Notes: generated by a model from the letters alone, not told the origin. A stretch of 62,546 nucleotides of DNA from Hallella mizrahii (GCF_009695775.1 NZ_VUNG01000021.1:1-62546); one strand, 5' to 3'; shown: positions 1 through 8,692, counted from the stretch's first letter. A program made the numbers and translations.

Positions 1-126
1 GTTTTGCTTGTTTTCTTTTTGCAACACTAAGATAAGTGAAAATTCTGACATGGCAAAATCCTGGGCAACTTTTTGTTGCTCAGGAACTTATAAATAAAGT
101 TAAATTATAGTGTTGCGGAATTAAGG
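1..126 (-). mobile_element. IS1380-type element end, cut by window edge
   Basis: Only one end of this element is in the window. Positions 114-126 (TGCGGAATTAAGG) are the inverted equivalent of the ends of two better remnants at 53863-54386 and 62021-62408. The same inner hairpin (CTGGGCAAC at 61-69, GTTGCTCAG at 75-83) and outer arms (GCAACACTA at 21-29, TAGTGTTGC at 108-116) occur in the same order. By comparison with those copies this is the transposase 5' leader side. No coding sequence of this copy is visible. Confidence 0.6.
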
Positions 127-560
127 TATATCTTATCAGAGATAAAGATATAATCAGCGAGAATGCTGGTAAAAGTGGTGCAGAGCAAATCTTATCTAAT
201 CTTACTGAACTTATCCGTAACAGCCTAAAGATGAGAGCACGGGTATTTACCCAAGAAGAATTGGATTTGAAATCTCATAGATTATCCTATCATCAAACGA
301 TTTGAAGAGATAGCTGGTATTGAGTTCGATTGGAATAGGTTTCACAATCGCAGAGAATTTAGCCTGCATAATTCATGCCGTCTTAAGACAGAACCTCGTT
401 TCCATAAAAACGAAGTTGTTGGATAAGAATCTGTAGATTTGTCGAACCTATGCCGTCATTTTGATGTCCCAAGCATTGGCTCATGGGTGTCTCCTGTTTC
501 TAAAATACATCCGAATTTTGCCTATGGACATGCATAGTCTCATGCCTTGTTCAGGCATGT
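127..560. other. No intact gene; decayed DNA
   Basis: No convincing gene is seen. A plus-strand reading around 130-300 gives a protein-like stretch without stops for about 50 codons, then several stops, so it may be a decayed gene fragment. The stretch lies between an IS end and a broken transposase. Confidence 0.4.
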
Positions 561-1362
561 TTAAGAAATCGTATTGTCTGGGGCGTAAGCAGTCAGCCTT
601 TCAAGGTCAACAGTCAGTTCTTCGAGATGCCGATGATGTGGTGAGAAACTAACATGTATGGAAGTCTTCTTTTCCACAATATATACAGCACTGAGCATAA
701 TGCGTTTTATAAAGATGTCCATTGTGAAGTTCTCTATGGCAGTGCCATTGAAGAGCTTATGCTTCATCATGTGGGCAACGACGAAAGCCGCGGCATAAAG
801 GAAAAGACGGAAATAGTTGGGCCGATATGAGTTGCATGACAAACGATCAGCTTTGAAATACTTGACGTCTTATCCATAGCTCCATCTCACCGCGTTTGCA
901 ATATCTTTTGTAGATGGTTTCAGGTGAATTGTTCTTGTTCTTCGTGACAACGAGCCGTATATTGGTCCCTTTGGCGCTAACCTCGATTTTGGCAATGACG
1001 CGCTGCTCATATTTCCAACTCTGTATCTTGTAGTTCAGCCTGAAATACCGGCGTATCACAACATTGTCTTTACTCTCAGAGCCATGTACCCTCTCCAGAG
1101 CTTTCTTGAAATCATTCTCAGCACGTCTTCTTGGCTAGTCTACCATATCCAAAAGCTTTGCGTTACCGATCAGTCCTGTAAGATAGCGTACATACCATTT
1201 GCTCCATGCCCAGTCCGTGAACTCATGGGAGCAGAAATGGCTGTCTCTACGAAGCTCAATGACAGTGTTTGGCCAGCACTCATGAAGGTATTCGACGACC
1301 CGGCGGAGAATACGCAACACATTAAATGTTGAAGGAAGAAGGCATGGCCTATTCCTCGGCAT
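561..1362 (-). pseudogene. IS1380-family transposase, decayed
   Basis: Three minus-strand fragments in different frames line up in the order of an IS1380-family DDE transposase. 1135-1362 gives the segment with a P-x-x-V-I-E-L-R-x-D-S-H-F pattern; 847-1059 gives a stretch with VVTKNKN and YCKRGEME; 561-842 gives the C-terminal SCNSYRPNYFRLFLYAAAF block. The last two can be joined by restoring one or two bases near 860-875, after which the reading continues as FKADRLSCNSYRP. The N-terminus is missing. A dead insertion sequence is near certain; the family call is from memory of the conserved blocks. Confidence 0.7.
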
Positions 1363-1394
1363 GCTTTCTTGAAGGTTAACTTATCCCGGCAGAC

Positions 1395-1904
1395 CTATCT
1401 ATTACAAATTAGACCCGACTTCGGATTTGGATTCGAATTGGGGTGATTGATCTCATTGATCTCGTTTATCGTATCCATGAGCATGCCGAGCGCTTTGTCT
1501 AAGTTACCATGAAATTGGGCATCCACCAAAACTTCCTGTACAGCCAACAATGGAAAGTTGGATAAGGCATCCAATTTACCATCTTTGTTTAAGCCCTCGA
1601 CAACATTCGTCAGCAAGTATGCGTCCAGCCCTTCCTTGACATTGTAAAACAGACCGTACTTCTCAAGCAACAGCTTGAACTTCTCATCTGACACATAGGA
1701 GCGTGGAATCATCGTAATATAAGGATAAAGCCCCATGGATCGTGCCAAAAATTCCAAAGACTTTAAATTCATGTTCGTATCCCCTCTCAGCATCTTAAGC
1801 AAGTTGCTGTAATCTTTTCCACACGCACCCAGGAATGCTTTAGCATCCTCATATCCTCTTTCTTTCATGAGTCTCAACAGAGTCTTTGCAAAAATGATGT
1901 TCAT
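1395..1904 (-). CDS. Hypothetical protein, possible N-terminal HTH
   Basis: 169 residues. I do not recognise the family. The first 60 residues (TLLRLMKERGYEDAKAFLGA onward to a LKSLEFLARSMGLYP segment) look like a small helical, possibly Cro/C1-like DNA-binding fold; the rest is helical and ends in an Asn/Pro-rich tail. The start ATG at 1904 is followed upstream by a near-consensus -7 element (CAATTTTGC at 1911-1919), a spacing that would give an almost leaderless mRNA. It lies between a dead transposase and a replication module, so it may belong to the mobile element. Function unknown. Confidence 0.6.
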   Translation of the reverse strand: MNIIFAKTLLRLMKERGYEDAKAFLGACGKDYSNLLKMLRGDTNMNLKSLEFLARSMGLYPYITMIPRSYVSDEKFKLLLEKYGLFYNVKEGLDAYLLTNVVEGLNKDGKLDALSNFPLLAVQEVLVDAQFHGNLDKALGMLMDTINEINEINHPNSNPNPKSGLICNR

Positions 1905-2086
1905 GTATGCAAAATTGGGGATAAATTACGAATATGCATAATATCAGAACACCACCAATAGTATTACAACGCCACTCGTAAAAGAATAATTTGTAAAAAG
2001 TCTAAAAACACGTAAATCCTCCAACATCAGTCGGACTAGAGTACGATGATGGTGTTGTGAAGAGGCGACTTGAATAATCAAATCTT

Positions 2087-2133
2087 GCAAAAAAAAGAAG
2101 CCCCGTACCCGTGGAACGAGTACCAGGCTTCTT
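2087..2133 (-). terminator. Rho-independent terminator of primase operon
   Basis: On the minus strand AAGAAGCC pairs with GGCTTCTT (2126-2133 with 2095-2102), with a further GTAC/GTAC pairing inside, and is followed by eight T residues. It sits about 40 bases after the stop of the leftward operon at 2170-4915. Confidence 0.8.
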
Positions 2134-2169
2134 AATGTGCTTTAGTATAACAGTAACATCGTCTGTACA

Positions 2170-2448
2170 TTACTCTCCTTCTATGAGCTTCTCTATCTGA
2201 AGTCTTGGAAAGAGCAACCTCCCATTGAGCTTCTTAGCGGGAATCTTGCCCGAGCAGACCCAGTTGTATATGGTTTTTTGCTCCACGCGGAAGAGCCTTG
2301 CCGTTTCCACAATGTCAAGATAGCCATCTTTCTCCCTCATGGTCTTGATCTCCCTGAGAAGCTCAGAGTGTCGGTTCAATTTGTCCTCCATTACTTTCAG
2401 CTTATCCATGATAGCATGGAATGATTCTGTCTGATTCTCCTGTATCAT
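2170..2448 (-). CDS. HTH_17/excisionase-type DNA-binding protein
   Basis: 92 residues. Residues 1-40 form an amphipathic coiled-coil-like helix; residues 45-90 carry a MerR/excisionase-type helix-turn-helix (DIVETARLFRVEQKTIYNWV, then GKIPAKKLNGRLLFP). Proteins of this size and build are common in Bacteroidetes mobile elements as excision or replication accessory factors. The start ATG overlaps the stop of the upstream primase gene by four bases, so the two are translationally coupled. A strong terminator follows. The exact role (excision, replication, regulation) cannot be told from sequence. Confidence 0.8.
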   Translation of the reverse strand: MIQENQTESFHAIMDKLKVMEDKLNRHSELLREIKTMREKDGYLDIVETARLFRVEQKTIYNWVCSGKIPAKKLNGRLLFPRLQIEKLIEGE

Positions 2449-4505
2449 AACTTCCCCATATTATAATTAGAATCGCCGAATTGCGTAATGATACCTCTTT
2501 CCTTCATGATGGAGACGTACTTCTTGGCCGTCCGTTCCTTCACGTCCATATTCTCCATCACTAAAGAGACCAACCGCGTGTAGGGCATGGCACCCTCATG
2601 TTTGAAGATGCCCTTTGCCACATCCTTCAGCTCCGTTTCCTTCCACTTCTCTTTCTCATCCTTCGATTTCTCACCCAGATAGACGAACATATCCTTCTCT
2701 TTGTCCCATCCGAATTTCATCAAAGGCACATCGAGCGGACTCCCATCCCGGACCTTCATCGCCTTTACCATCGAGAAGTTACCGATCTCATCCTTTTCTA
2801 TAGACAGGATGCCCGATGACTTCCGCTGCAGTTCTGAGCCAAGATGTCCCCGAAGTTTGAAACCGTTCGGCACGAAGTGCAGCACACAGACAATACAGGT
2901 ATTGTAGATGTCCGCCAACTTATAGAGATCATCCACTATACTGATGCTCTCCTGCTCATCGTTAGCCGATCTTACAAGGTCGGCGACACCGTCTATCACC
3001 ACAATCTGTATGCCCTTGTGACGATAATACAACATGTCAAGCGCATCCCTGATCAGCGTCAGTCGCTCATTCCTGGCCATGGCTGTCATGTATACCGGGT
3101 GAAAATAATCCGGCTTGGCATCAAAGCCGCTTCTTTTCAATATCGTGGAGACGTTCTTGTACAGCTGAGCCTCAGACTGTTCCGTATCGAACAGCAGCAC
3201 AGCCTTCTGATTTTTGTTCCTTGCAATATCCAGTCCCAGCGTCATATCTTTGTCCAGCTCTTCCTCCGACAATGCTCCGGCGACGATAGAAGAGATGTAG
3301 TGGCTTTTTCCTACCCCCTCTCCGCCTGTGACACAAAGTAAATTACCGCAGCTTCCTATCGGCACGCCATTGACCCCCACCACCATCCTGGACAGTTCCG
3401 GCGGATTGTCGTAGTCCAGCTCACAGCACTTGAGCAGACTGGCCGTCTGTTCGTGTTTTTCCTTGATGATGGACAAGAAGAGATTGTTGATTTCCTCTGC
3501 TGTCCCTCCACCGGCAAAGAAGTCCGACACATCTTTGTGTTCCTTTGTGCCGTCCAGCGGAAGTTCCATCCTCAGAAGCCCTAGTTCCGCATTGGCCATC
3601 TGTATTTCCCGGGAGCACTTCACTCCCGTCTCATCCATGTCGTAGAGAAGCACGATGTGCTTGAACCGTCTTTTGAGTCTCTCGAGTATGGTCTTCGGCA
3701 CATTTGCCGTCTCGCTGTTGAAGGTGATGGCATTGAAGCCGTGTGCTGACAGGCTCATGACATCCTTTTCTCCACCTGTGATGAACACAATATTGTCTCT
3801 TGTGGGCAGCTGCTCCATTCCGAAGATATAATCAGAGCCGGAGGAACTGGCGTACAGGAACCGGGGCTTGCTGAACGGCCGGTACACCTTTAAGTTACTG
3901 CCCACGTGGTAGGCGAACATCGGCTCGCTTTCAGAAGACATGAAAGAGTAAGGCTTCCCCTCATCATTGACATTGGAGTACCGGTGAGCGCTCGTGACAT
4001 TGAAACGGCAAAGCGTTTCTTTGTCGATGCCGTATTTTGCCCAATAGCGCAGTTCCGTCTCGCTAAAACTCTTTTCCGTCACCTTAGCCTTCTTGGTAAC
4101 ATTCTTGCTTGTAGTAGAAATCTTTGCCGTTTCTGTGCCGGATGGTTGTGGCTTTCTGAAGGGCACCGCTTTCACTTCACTCTTGAAGTTTGGGTCAGCC
4201 ATTGAAATGTGCAGTCCGAGGTCTCGGTCTATCTTGGAGAGGATGAGCCTGAAGTCCCGCTTCATGTCATAGTTGAACATGGTGGCAACGAACCAGAAGC
4301 AGTCGCCGGAGTACTGAGATTCACCAAAATCCTTATAACGGTAGTAGCCCGTCTTGGTATCCAGATATATGTGACAGGAAGGTTTGGTGTCATGATAAAA
4401 GGGACTCTTGAATTTCTTCTTCGGTATAACCTTGAAGGGCATGTAGTAGTTGAACACATCCAATCCCCTCTGGGTGCTCATCAGTATGCAGTCTCTGTAA
4501 TTCAT
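2445..4505 (-). CDS. Toprim primase / RecA-like helicase protein
   Basis: About 686 residues from the ATG at 4505 (a TTG at 4511 is the alternative). The N-terminal 100 residues resemble a primase head without an obvious zinc finger. A Toprim domain follows near residues 235-320 (FITGGEKDVMSLS, then LLYDMDETG with the D-x-D pair). A RecA/RepA-like ATPase lies at about 375-600, with Walker A GGEGVGKSHY near residue 390 and Walker B-like IVVIDGVADL. The C-terminal 60 residues look like a winged helix. It probably primes and unwinds DNA during replication or conjugative transfer of a mobile element. It is coupled to HTH_17 genes on both sides. Confidence 0.85.
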   Translation of the reverse strand: MNYRDCILMSTQRGLDVFNYYMPFKVIPKKKFKSPFYHDTKPSCHIYLDTKTGYYRYKDFGESQYSGDCFWFVATMFNYDMKRDFRLILSKIDRDLGLHISMADPNFKSEVKAVPFRKPQPSGTETAKISTTSKNVTKKAKVTEKSFSETELRYWAKYGIDKETLCRFNVTSAHRYSNVNDEGKPYSFMSSESEPMFAYHVGSNLKVYRPFSKPRFLYASSSGSDYIFGMEQLPTRDNIVFITGGEKDVMSLSAHGFNAITFNSETANVPKTILERLKRRFKHIVLLYDMDETGVKCSREIQMANAELGLLRMELPLDGTKEHKDVSDFFAGGGTAEEINNLFLSIIKEKHEQTASLLKCCELDYDNPPELSRMVVGVNGVPIGSCGNLLCVTGGEGVGKSHYISSIVAGALSEEELDKDMTLGLDIARNKNQKAVLLFDTEQSEAQLYKNVSTILKRSGFDAKPDYFHPVYMTAMARNERLTLIRDALDMLYYRHKGIQIVVIDGVADLVRSANDEQESISIVDDLYKLADIYNTCIVCVLHFVPNGFKLRGHLGSELQRKSSGILSIEKDEIGNFSMVKAMKVRDGSPLDVPLMKFGWDKEKDMFVYLGEKSKDEKEKWKETELKDVAKGIFKHEGAMPYTRLVSLVMENMDVKERTAKKYVSIMKERGIITQFGDSNYNMGKL

Positions 4506-4519
4506 ACACAATCATCCAT

Positions 4520-4915
4520 TTATCGGTATTCGACTTGGTTCCCAGGGTTATTGGGAGTGATGCAATGCAAAGGAATCGTCTCCCGGAAGGCCTGCAATCG
4601 CTGCAGAGCGTCCATTTTTGAGAGTCCCTTGAAAGTGATGCGACCCATCATGATTTCTCTGACAAGATCTCTGTAAGGATAAACCACTTGATTGGCCGAG
4701 ATGTATCGGAAGGGAATTGTCCTTCTCTGACGCAGACGGTTCAGCGTTGCCTTGGATACGCCCAACACATCAATCAAGTCATTAGTCGACAAGGTTGCAT
4801 CATCAGCCTCATGCAGCAGCTCTCCTCTCTTCTTAAACTCTCTCAGCATTTCAGAGAACTGAGCTGACAGGTTAGAGATCGCATTCATGATCTCTTCATG
4901 TCTTTCTTCGTCCAT
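4520..4915 (-). CDS. HTH_17-type DNA-binding protein
   Basis: 131 residues. Residues 1-30 form a helix; residues 40-90 carry a helix-turn-helix of the excisionase/HTH_17 type (LSTNDLIDVLGVSKATLNRL then a conserved R-x-x-x-IPFRYI). The C-terminal 40 residues are not recognised. It is the first gene of the leftward replication operon, 14 bases before the primase start. A -7 element lies about 165 bases upstream at 5081-5088. It resembles the smaller HTH protein at 2170-2448 in build, and both may act on DNA of the same element. Confidence 0.75.
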   Translation of the reverse strand: MDEERHEEIMNAISNLSAQFSEMLREFKKRGELLHEADDATLSTNDLIDVLGVSKATLNRLRQRRTIPFRYISANQVVYPYRDLVREIMMGRITFKGLSKMDALQRLQAFRETIPLHCITPNNPGNQVEYR

Positions 4916-5080
4916 TTCAGTTTTTTAATTAGTTAATTTATTAAAGTTATACATCGTTAGTCAATCGCCTTTAGTTGTAAGATTACCTTCGATTTCATTA
5001 AGAACCAAAGTCAGACAAACCACGGTGGTCTTCACTGAAACGTAGCGAAATCATAACATTAACCTAGCTCAGATCTGGGT

Positions 5081-5088
5081 GCAAAGTA
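5081..5088 (-). promoter_or_regulatory. Bacteroidetes -7 element (TACTTTGC)
   Basis: GCAAAGTA on the plus strand reads TACTTTGC on the minus strand, matching the TAnnTTTG -7 consensus in a slightly shortened form. It is placed to transcribe the leftward operon that starts at 4915. The rest of 4916-5269 shows no gene. Confidence 0.4.
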
Positions 5089-5269
5089 AATATAAATTCT
5101 TGAATCATCAAAATTCTATAACTCTATCAATAGGTTTTTAACGCCATTATCATAAACTAAATTTATAAAAAATATAAAAATCGAAAGAATATGCGAATTG
5201 TATGCAACGATATGTTACTAAACAGCGCGATTTGCTTTCTATTATTTACCAAGAATGGTGTACGAAGTA

Positions 5270-5590
5270 CTATGCCTTTTCCAGTATGGTAGCATTAACT
5301 TTATGATACTGTCCAATTAAATTGTAGGTCTCATAACGAGGAAGCTTCAATGTCAAAGTTTGGAAAGCTTCAATCTCACCCGGCGTATCATCAGCGAAAT
5401 CGCCAGTTATACATCCACACTGACACTGATTCGTGAAGTCCCCGAGGAGACCATTGTCGTGATGCCAGGAACCAGTTTTATAAGGTACGCCCAAACCTAT
5501 GCCCGGATAATGAACAGAAAGGAGCCGGAGAACATGAGAGCGTATTCCGTGCCCCAGAAGCTTAAACTGTGATAATGGCAACCTGCCCAA
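5270..5590 (-). other. Open frame of uncertain coding status
   Basis: A 106-codon minus-strand frame with a protein-like composition (for example PGIGLGVPYKTGSWHHDNG and GDFADDTPGEIEAF). No normal start codon is present; the frame opens upstream after a stop near 5617 and would begin at TTG. It could be a fragment of a degraded gene. I do not recognise any family. The bases from 5591 to 5756 hold nothing obvious. Confidence 0.25.
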
Positions 5591-5756
5591 AAAGAGAGCG
5601 GGAATATGCTGTAATCACCCCAAAATTTATGAAAACCTTATAGTGCAGTTCATGTACTTGGAGGCTGGCTACACGATAGTTTTATCCTTACCGGCTTAAG
5701 GAAGAACTTTAGAAATTTAGCAGCGACGCTATATTCCAGGGTACAGGCCAGGCCGG

Positions 5757-7232
5757 TTAAAACCTCAGGATATATCCGTCTCCCTCCTTGAATGCATTGC
5801 ATCTGTCAAGATACTGACACGTTTCTTCAAAATTGTCGCCCGTGATGTTGGCACTGAATTTCCTTACACGGGACATGGCACGCAGCAACACGCTGGGGTC
5901 ATTTCTGCGGGTCAGCCTCCTCAAGGCATTGAGATAATCCTCCCGGAATACAGTGGGTATTATGATCTTTGACTGGTCAGCCGCTACAAGTTCAGCGTTC
6001 ATCATGATTCGGGAGATGCGTCCGTTGCCGTCCGTGAATGGATGCACCTCACTTATCATGAAAAGCATGAACAAAGCTTTCGCAAAAGGATGCTCCAATG
6101 CCTGATAATACTCAAATCCCTTACGCAGCGTTCCTCTGACCAATCTGCAGTCTACAAAATGAGTATCTCCTGCATGGTTGTTCTGCATCTTGAACATTCC
6201 CGGATTCCTGTCCGGCCGTGCTGCCATCATCACGCGGTGTCGGTCTTGCAGAATATCTATCAGATCGTCGGCAGATGAGGGCGTACGGCGCATCTCCCTG
6301 CGGCTCGCAACAATCTGAAAGGTACCCAGCACATCATGGGAGTCAGCGTTACGGGCAGGCATAGGCTGTCCCGTCTCAACAATTCGTCGGGCTTCCTCAA
6401 TCTCAAACTCCGTACCTTCAATATAGTTGGAAAAATAGCTTTCAAAAAAAGCAAAATTACGAAAGGCAGAGGTTTCCACGTTGGGCTCATCAATCCATGG
6501 GAAAGTCTCGTTGTGCAGGGCATCGAACAGAATGTCAAACAGTTTTATTCTGTTGGCATCGTACGGCTCTCCGTGAGCTCTTGCCAAAGCAGCCTCTGAG
6601 GTGAGGACCTTAGACGGTTTTGTGCTCAACAAAGCACTTATGATAGTATTGAGTGTTTCGAACTCAGCCTCCATTCCCAAACACCCGGCAACCTCACGTG
6701 CCTTGTCACGAAAAGAGTTCAGGCCATTCTCGCCGTTCACTTGCAGAATACGCTCCAGGTAGTCCTCAATACTGGTGCGGGGAAGGCATTTGGAAGAGCC
6801 TCCTCTCGTCCGTCCTTTCTGAAGGTTTTCCAGTGTCCTGCGTTCCGCACTTGATATATAGAGATTCTCTATAAAAGGCATGTCGTATTCCGTTCCCTCT
6901 GGTCCTTCCAACAAGTGCACCTTAATGCCCGGCAAAGAAACATTCTTCGTGTACGTGTAAGTCAGATAGATATTCCCTTCAGATGTCGGCTTAAGTTCAA
7001 AAGCTGACCTGTGGCTAATAACTGCCTGAGGATAGAGCTGGCCGAGAATGAAAAAGATGTTGCGCCTTATGATGTCCTCCGGTGTGTCCTCCATGTTAGT
7101 GGTGTAGACCTTGGGCGCAATCTTTCTCAGCAATCCAACCTTCATCATGGACCGCATTTCTGCTGACTTGCCTTTGTCCTGAGTAGCCATCACTATCTCA
7201 GAGATATTGTTTATCATCGGTTTCTTGGTCAT
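5757..7232 (-). CDS. Fic-domain protein with AbiEi-like N-terminus
   Basis: 491 residues. The N-terminal 190 residues (KIAPKVYTTNMEDTPEDIIRRN, then AVISHRSAFEL) resemble the AbiEi-type antitoxin/regulator fold found at the start of some Fic proteins. The Fic domain occupies about residues 260-460, with the catalytic loop HPFTDGNGR near residue 397, which keeps the His, Asp and both Gly/Asn positions needed for transfer of AMP or a related group to a target hydroxyl. The target is unknown. A -7 element lies 17 bases before the ATG and five repeats cover the upstream region, suggesting autoregulation by the N-terminal domain. It may be a self-contained toxin with a fused regulator or a phage-defence protein. 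Confidence 0.88.
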   Translation of the reverse strand: MTKKPMINNISEIVMATQDKGKSAEMRSMMKVGLLRKIAPKVYTTNMEDTPEDIIRRNIFFILGQLYPQAVISHRSAFELKPTSEGNIYLTYTYTKNVSLPGIKVHLLEGPEGTEYDMPFIENLYISSAERRTLENLQKGRTRGGSSKCLPRTSIEDYLERILQVNGENGLNSFRDKAREVAGCLGMEAEFETLNTIISALLSTKPSKVLTSEAALARAHGEPYDANRIKLFDILFDALHNETFPWIDEPNVETSAFRNFAFFESYFSNYIEGTEFEIEEARRIVETGQPMPARNADSHDVLGTFQIVASRREMRRTPSSADDLIDILQDRHRVMMAARPDRNPGMFKMQNNHAGDTHFVDCRLVRGTLRKGFEYYQALEHPFAKALFMLFMISEVHPFTDGNGRISRIMMNAELVAADQSKIIIPTVFREDYLNALRRLTRRNDPSVLLRAMSRVRKFSANITGDNFEETCQYLDRCNAFKEGDGYILRF

Positions 7233-7248
7233 GGACTTCTATTTTTCT

Positions 7249-7257
7249 GCAAAGTTA
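7249..7257 (-). promoter_or_regulatory. -7 promoter element of the Fic gene
   Basis: GCAAAGTTA on the plus strand is TAACTTTGC on the minus strand, a full TAnnTTTG match. It would start transcription about ten bases before the Fic ATG at 7232. The first of the five repeats (7263-7276) falls over the place where the -33 element should be. Confidence 0.65.
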
Positions 7258-7262
7258 GGCAA

Positions 7263-7444
7263 TTTCGTCGGATAACAAAAAGATTTTTGAAGTTTTGTCG
7301 GATAAGAGATGATTTTTCTGAAGTTTTGTCGAATAAGGAAAGTCATCACATAATTTTTTCTGTCAATAAGAGATGTAAGAATGCCCATGTGACAGAAGTT
7401 TTGTCGGATAAGAGCCGTTTTTTCTGAAGTTTTGTCGAATAAGA
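7263..7444. repeat. Five direct repeats, likely operator array
   Basis: The unit GAAGTTTTGTCGGATAAGA recurs at 7289-7307, 7320-7338, 7395-7413 and 7426-7444, alternating CGGATAAG and CGAATAAG, with a shorter copy TTTCGTCGGATAAC at 7263-7276. The copies form two pairs, each with exactly 31 bases from start to start, about three helical turns. They lie between the leftward Fic gene and a rightward small gene. This is what an operator array for a DNA-binding regulator looks like; the AbiEi-like domain of the Fic protein is the natural candidate. Confidence 0.75.
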
Positions 7445-7494
7445 CATAAAAAGATTGTGCTCCTACATTACCTCTGCTAATTTTTATTTAAGTT

Positions 7495-7758
7495 ATGTAT
7501 AGTTGTACGGCGATTGAGATTGCACATCATGCATCAGATATAACGAAGGAAATTGTATCAGTGAAGACAATCACTTACTGTCAGGAGGAAATACATGGCA
7601 GAAATATCATTTCTGTGACTAAGCCTTATGTTATCGTCAAGTCTGTAATTTTGGATCCTATTGTCAGATTCCTGGATAGTGCTGTGAAAAGCGTAAAATA
7701 TCGGGGAAGTAAGATTAACCAAGATGCATTTGCTGTAGCCACTGATGATGCAGCATAA
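7495..7758 (+). CDS. Small hypothetical protein
   Basis: 87 residues, no recognised family. The sequence has beta-rich segments (IISVTKPYVIVKSVI) and no signal peptide or membrane segment. It ends 14 bases before a SecB-like gene, so the two probably form a pair. It starts 50 bases downstream of the last operator-like repeat of the divergent Fic gene. It could be a partner or client of the SecB-like protein, but nothing in the sequence proves that. Confidence 0.5.
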   Translation: MYSCTAIEIAHHASDITKEIVSVKTITYCQEEIHGRNIISVTKPYVIVKSVILDPIVRFLDSAVKSVKYRGSKINQDAFAVATDDAA

Positions 7759-7772
7759 TTGGATAGAACAAA

Positions 7773-8195
7773 ATGGAAAATCAAATAAAGTATAGATTCC
7801 GTAGAATGGAACTCGAGCAGTTTGCCATGTTCGAGGAAAATTACAACAAAGACGTCAAAGAAGCTCAATTCCAAACGGAGGCACAATTTTCGTTTGATAA
7901 GGGTACTTCGGTGTTGTGCTTCCGTATCTCTGTCGACATGTCTGCTATGGATAAGCCGTTAGCCAAAATAGTACTAAAGAGCTTCTTTGAGATACATCCT
8001 GATTCACTAAAGCTCTTGCTCAAGGAAGACAAGATTGTTTTCCCTCCTGTTCCGTTAGTATAGTTTGCCTCTCTTTGCTATGGTGCTATCAGAGGTGTGC
8101 TGTTTGCGAAAACCCAAGATACGCCATTGGCAGGTTACGTCCTACCTCCAGTTTATTTCGGTAACATGATTGACAAAGGATTTGAAGTTGAATAG
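7773..8195 (+). pseudogene. SecB-like chaperone gene with in-frame TAG
   Basis: The first 96 codons encode MENQIKYRFRRMELEQF onward to FPPVPLV and stop at TAG (8061-8063). The same frame then continues for 43 codons as FASLCYGAIRGVLFAKTQDT, ending LAGYVLPPVYF...VE and TAG at 8193-8195. The continuation matches the usual C-terminus of Bacteroidetes SecB-like proteins (a short alpha helix with RG, then LPP), so the full gene would give about 140 residues, a normal SecB length. A single nonsense change is the simplest reading; amber read-through is possible but unsupported. The product would be an export or toxin-antitoxin chaperone. Confidence 0.6.
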
Positions 8196-8246
8196 ACGAT
8201 CCTCTACAATGTCTTGACAATCGTCTTAGGTCCATTAGACTTTTTC

Positions 8247-8343
8247 AATAACGCTTGGCTGGCATACCCTTTGGTGCACGGTGCAAGTCATATATAAATA
8301 TACGCTTGCACCGTGCACCAAAAGATGTAGCCAGAAGCGTTAT
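8247..8343. repeat. Long imperfect inverted repeat
   Basis: Two arms of about 40 bases face each other: 8247-8287 and 8304-8343. The inner parts (TTGGTGCACGGTGCAAG) and the outer parts (AATAACGCTT) match exactly; about ten bases between them differ slightly. The loop of 16 bases is AT-rich. It has no T tract, so it is not an ordinary terminator. It lies 350 bases before the integrase gene and may be a recombination or replication signal or a small palindromic repeat element. Confidence 0.8.
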
Positions 8344-8527
8344 TTTCCTAAGAAATGCTAAAAGATTTGGATAAGGTTCAGAAAAAGTGTATCTTTGAAC
8401 CCGAAATCAGAGTATGATGGTAATCATTGCATAATCACGAAGTACTCATAGTTAAGCTTTACGCTGGCTACACGAAGAAAAGTCGAGATTTGCAAGCAAC
8501 TGAATATCAGAGAGTTATACCGATTAA

Positions 8528-8587
8528 GTTCGGGGACCTCTCTCTCCGCCAGAAATGCGTAACTCGTTGTTTATCAGCAAGTTGCGC
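8528..8587 (+). other. tRNA-Ser 3'-end-like sequence, possible att site
   Basis: Positions 8528-8551 (GTTCG-GGGA-CCTCTCTCTCCGCCA) resemble the T-loop to acceptor end of a Bacteroidales serine tRNA. A hairpin follows (8557-8569 with 8575-8587, allowing G-U pairs) with a T-containing tail, as after a tRNA gene. No complete tRNA is present. Tyrosine integrases often use tRNA 3' ends, and the integrase starts 100 bases further on, so this could be the left attachment site. No second copy was noticed in the window. Confidence 0.35.
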
Positions 8588-8692
8588 ATTTTGCGTTAAA
8601 AAGGCCGGACGATTGACGGACGGCTTCTGTTAAGCATTGTTGGACGTGCATCTTTTATAGCTGGGAACGCAGCGACAAAAGATGTTAAAAAA

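Noticed and set aside
7445..7494. Promoter for the small gene beside the operator array
   Set aside because: No TAnnTTTG box could be found in the proper place; left unannotated.
8427..8633. Open frame of 68 codons before the integrase
   Set aside because: It runs through the tRNA-like sequence and its hairpin and has no ribosome site or protein-like pattern.
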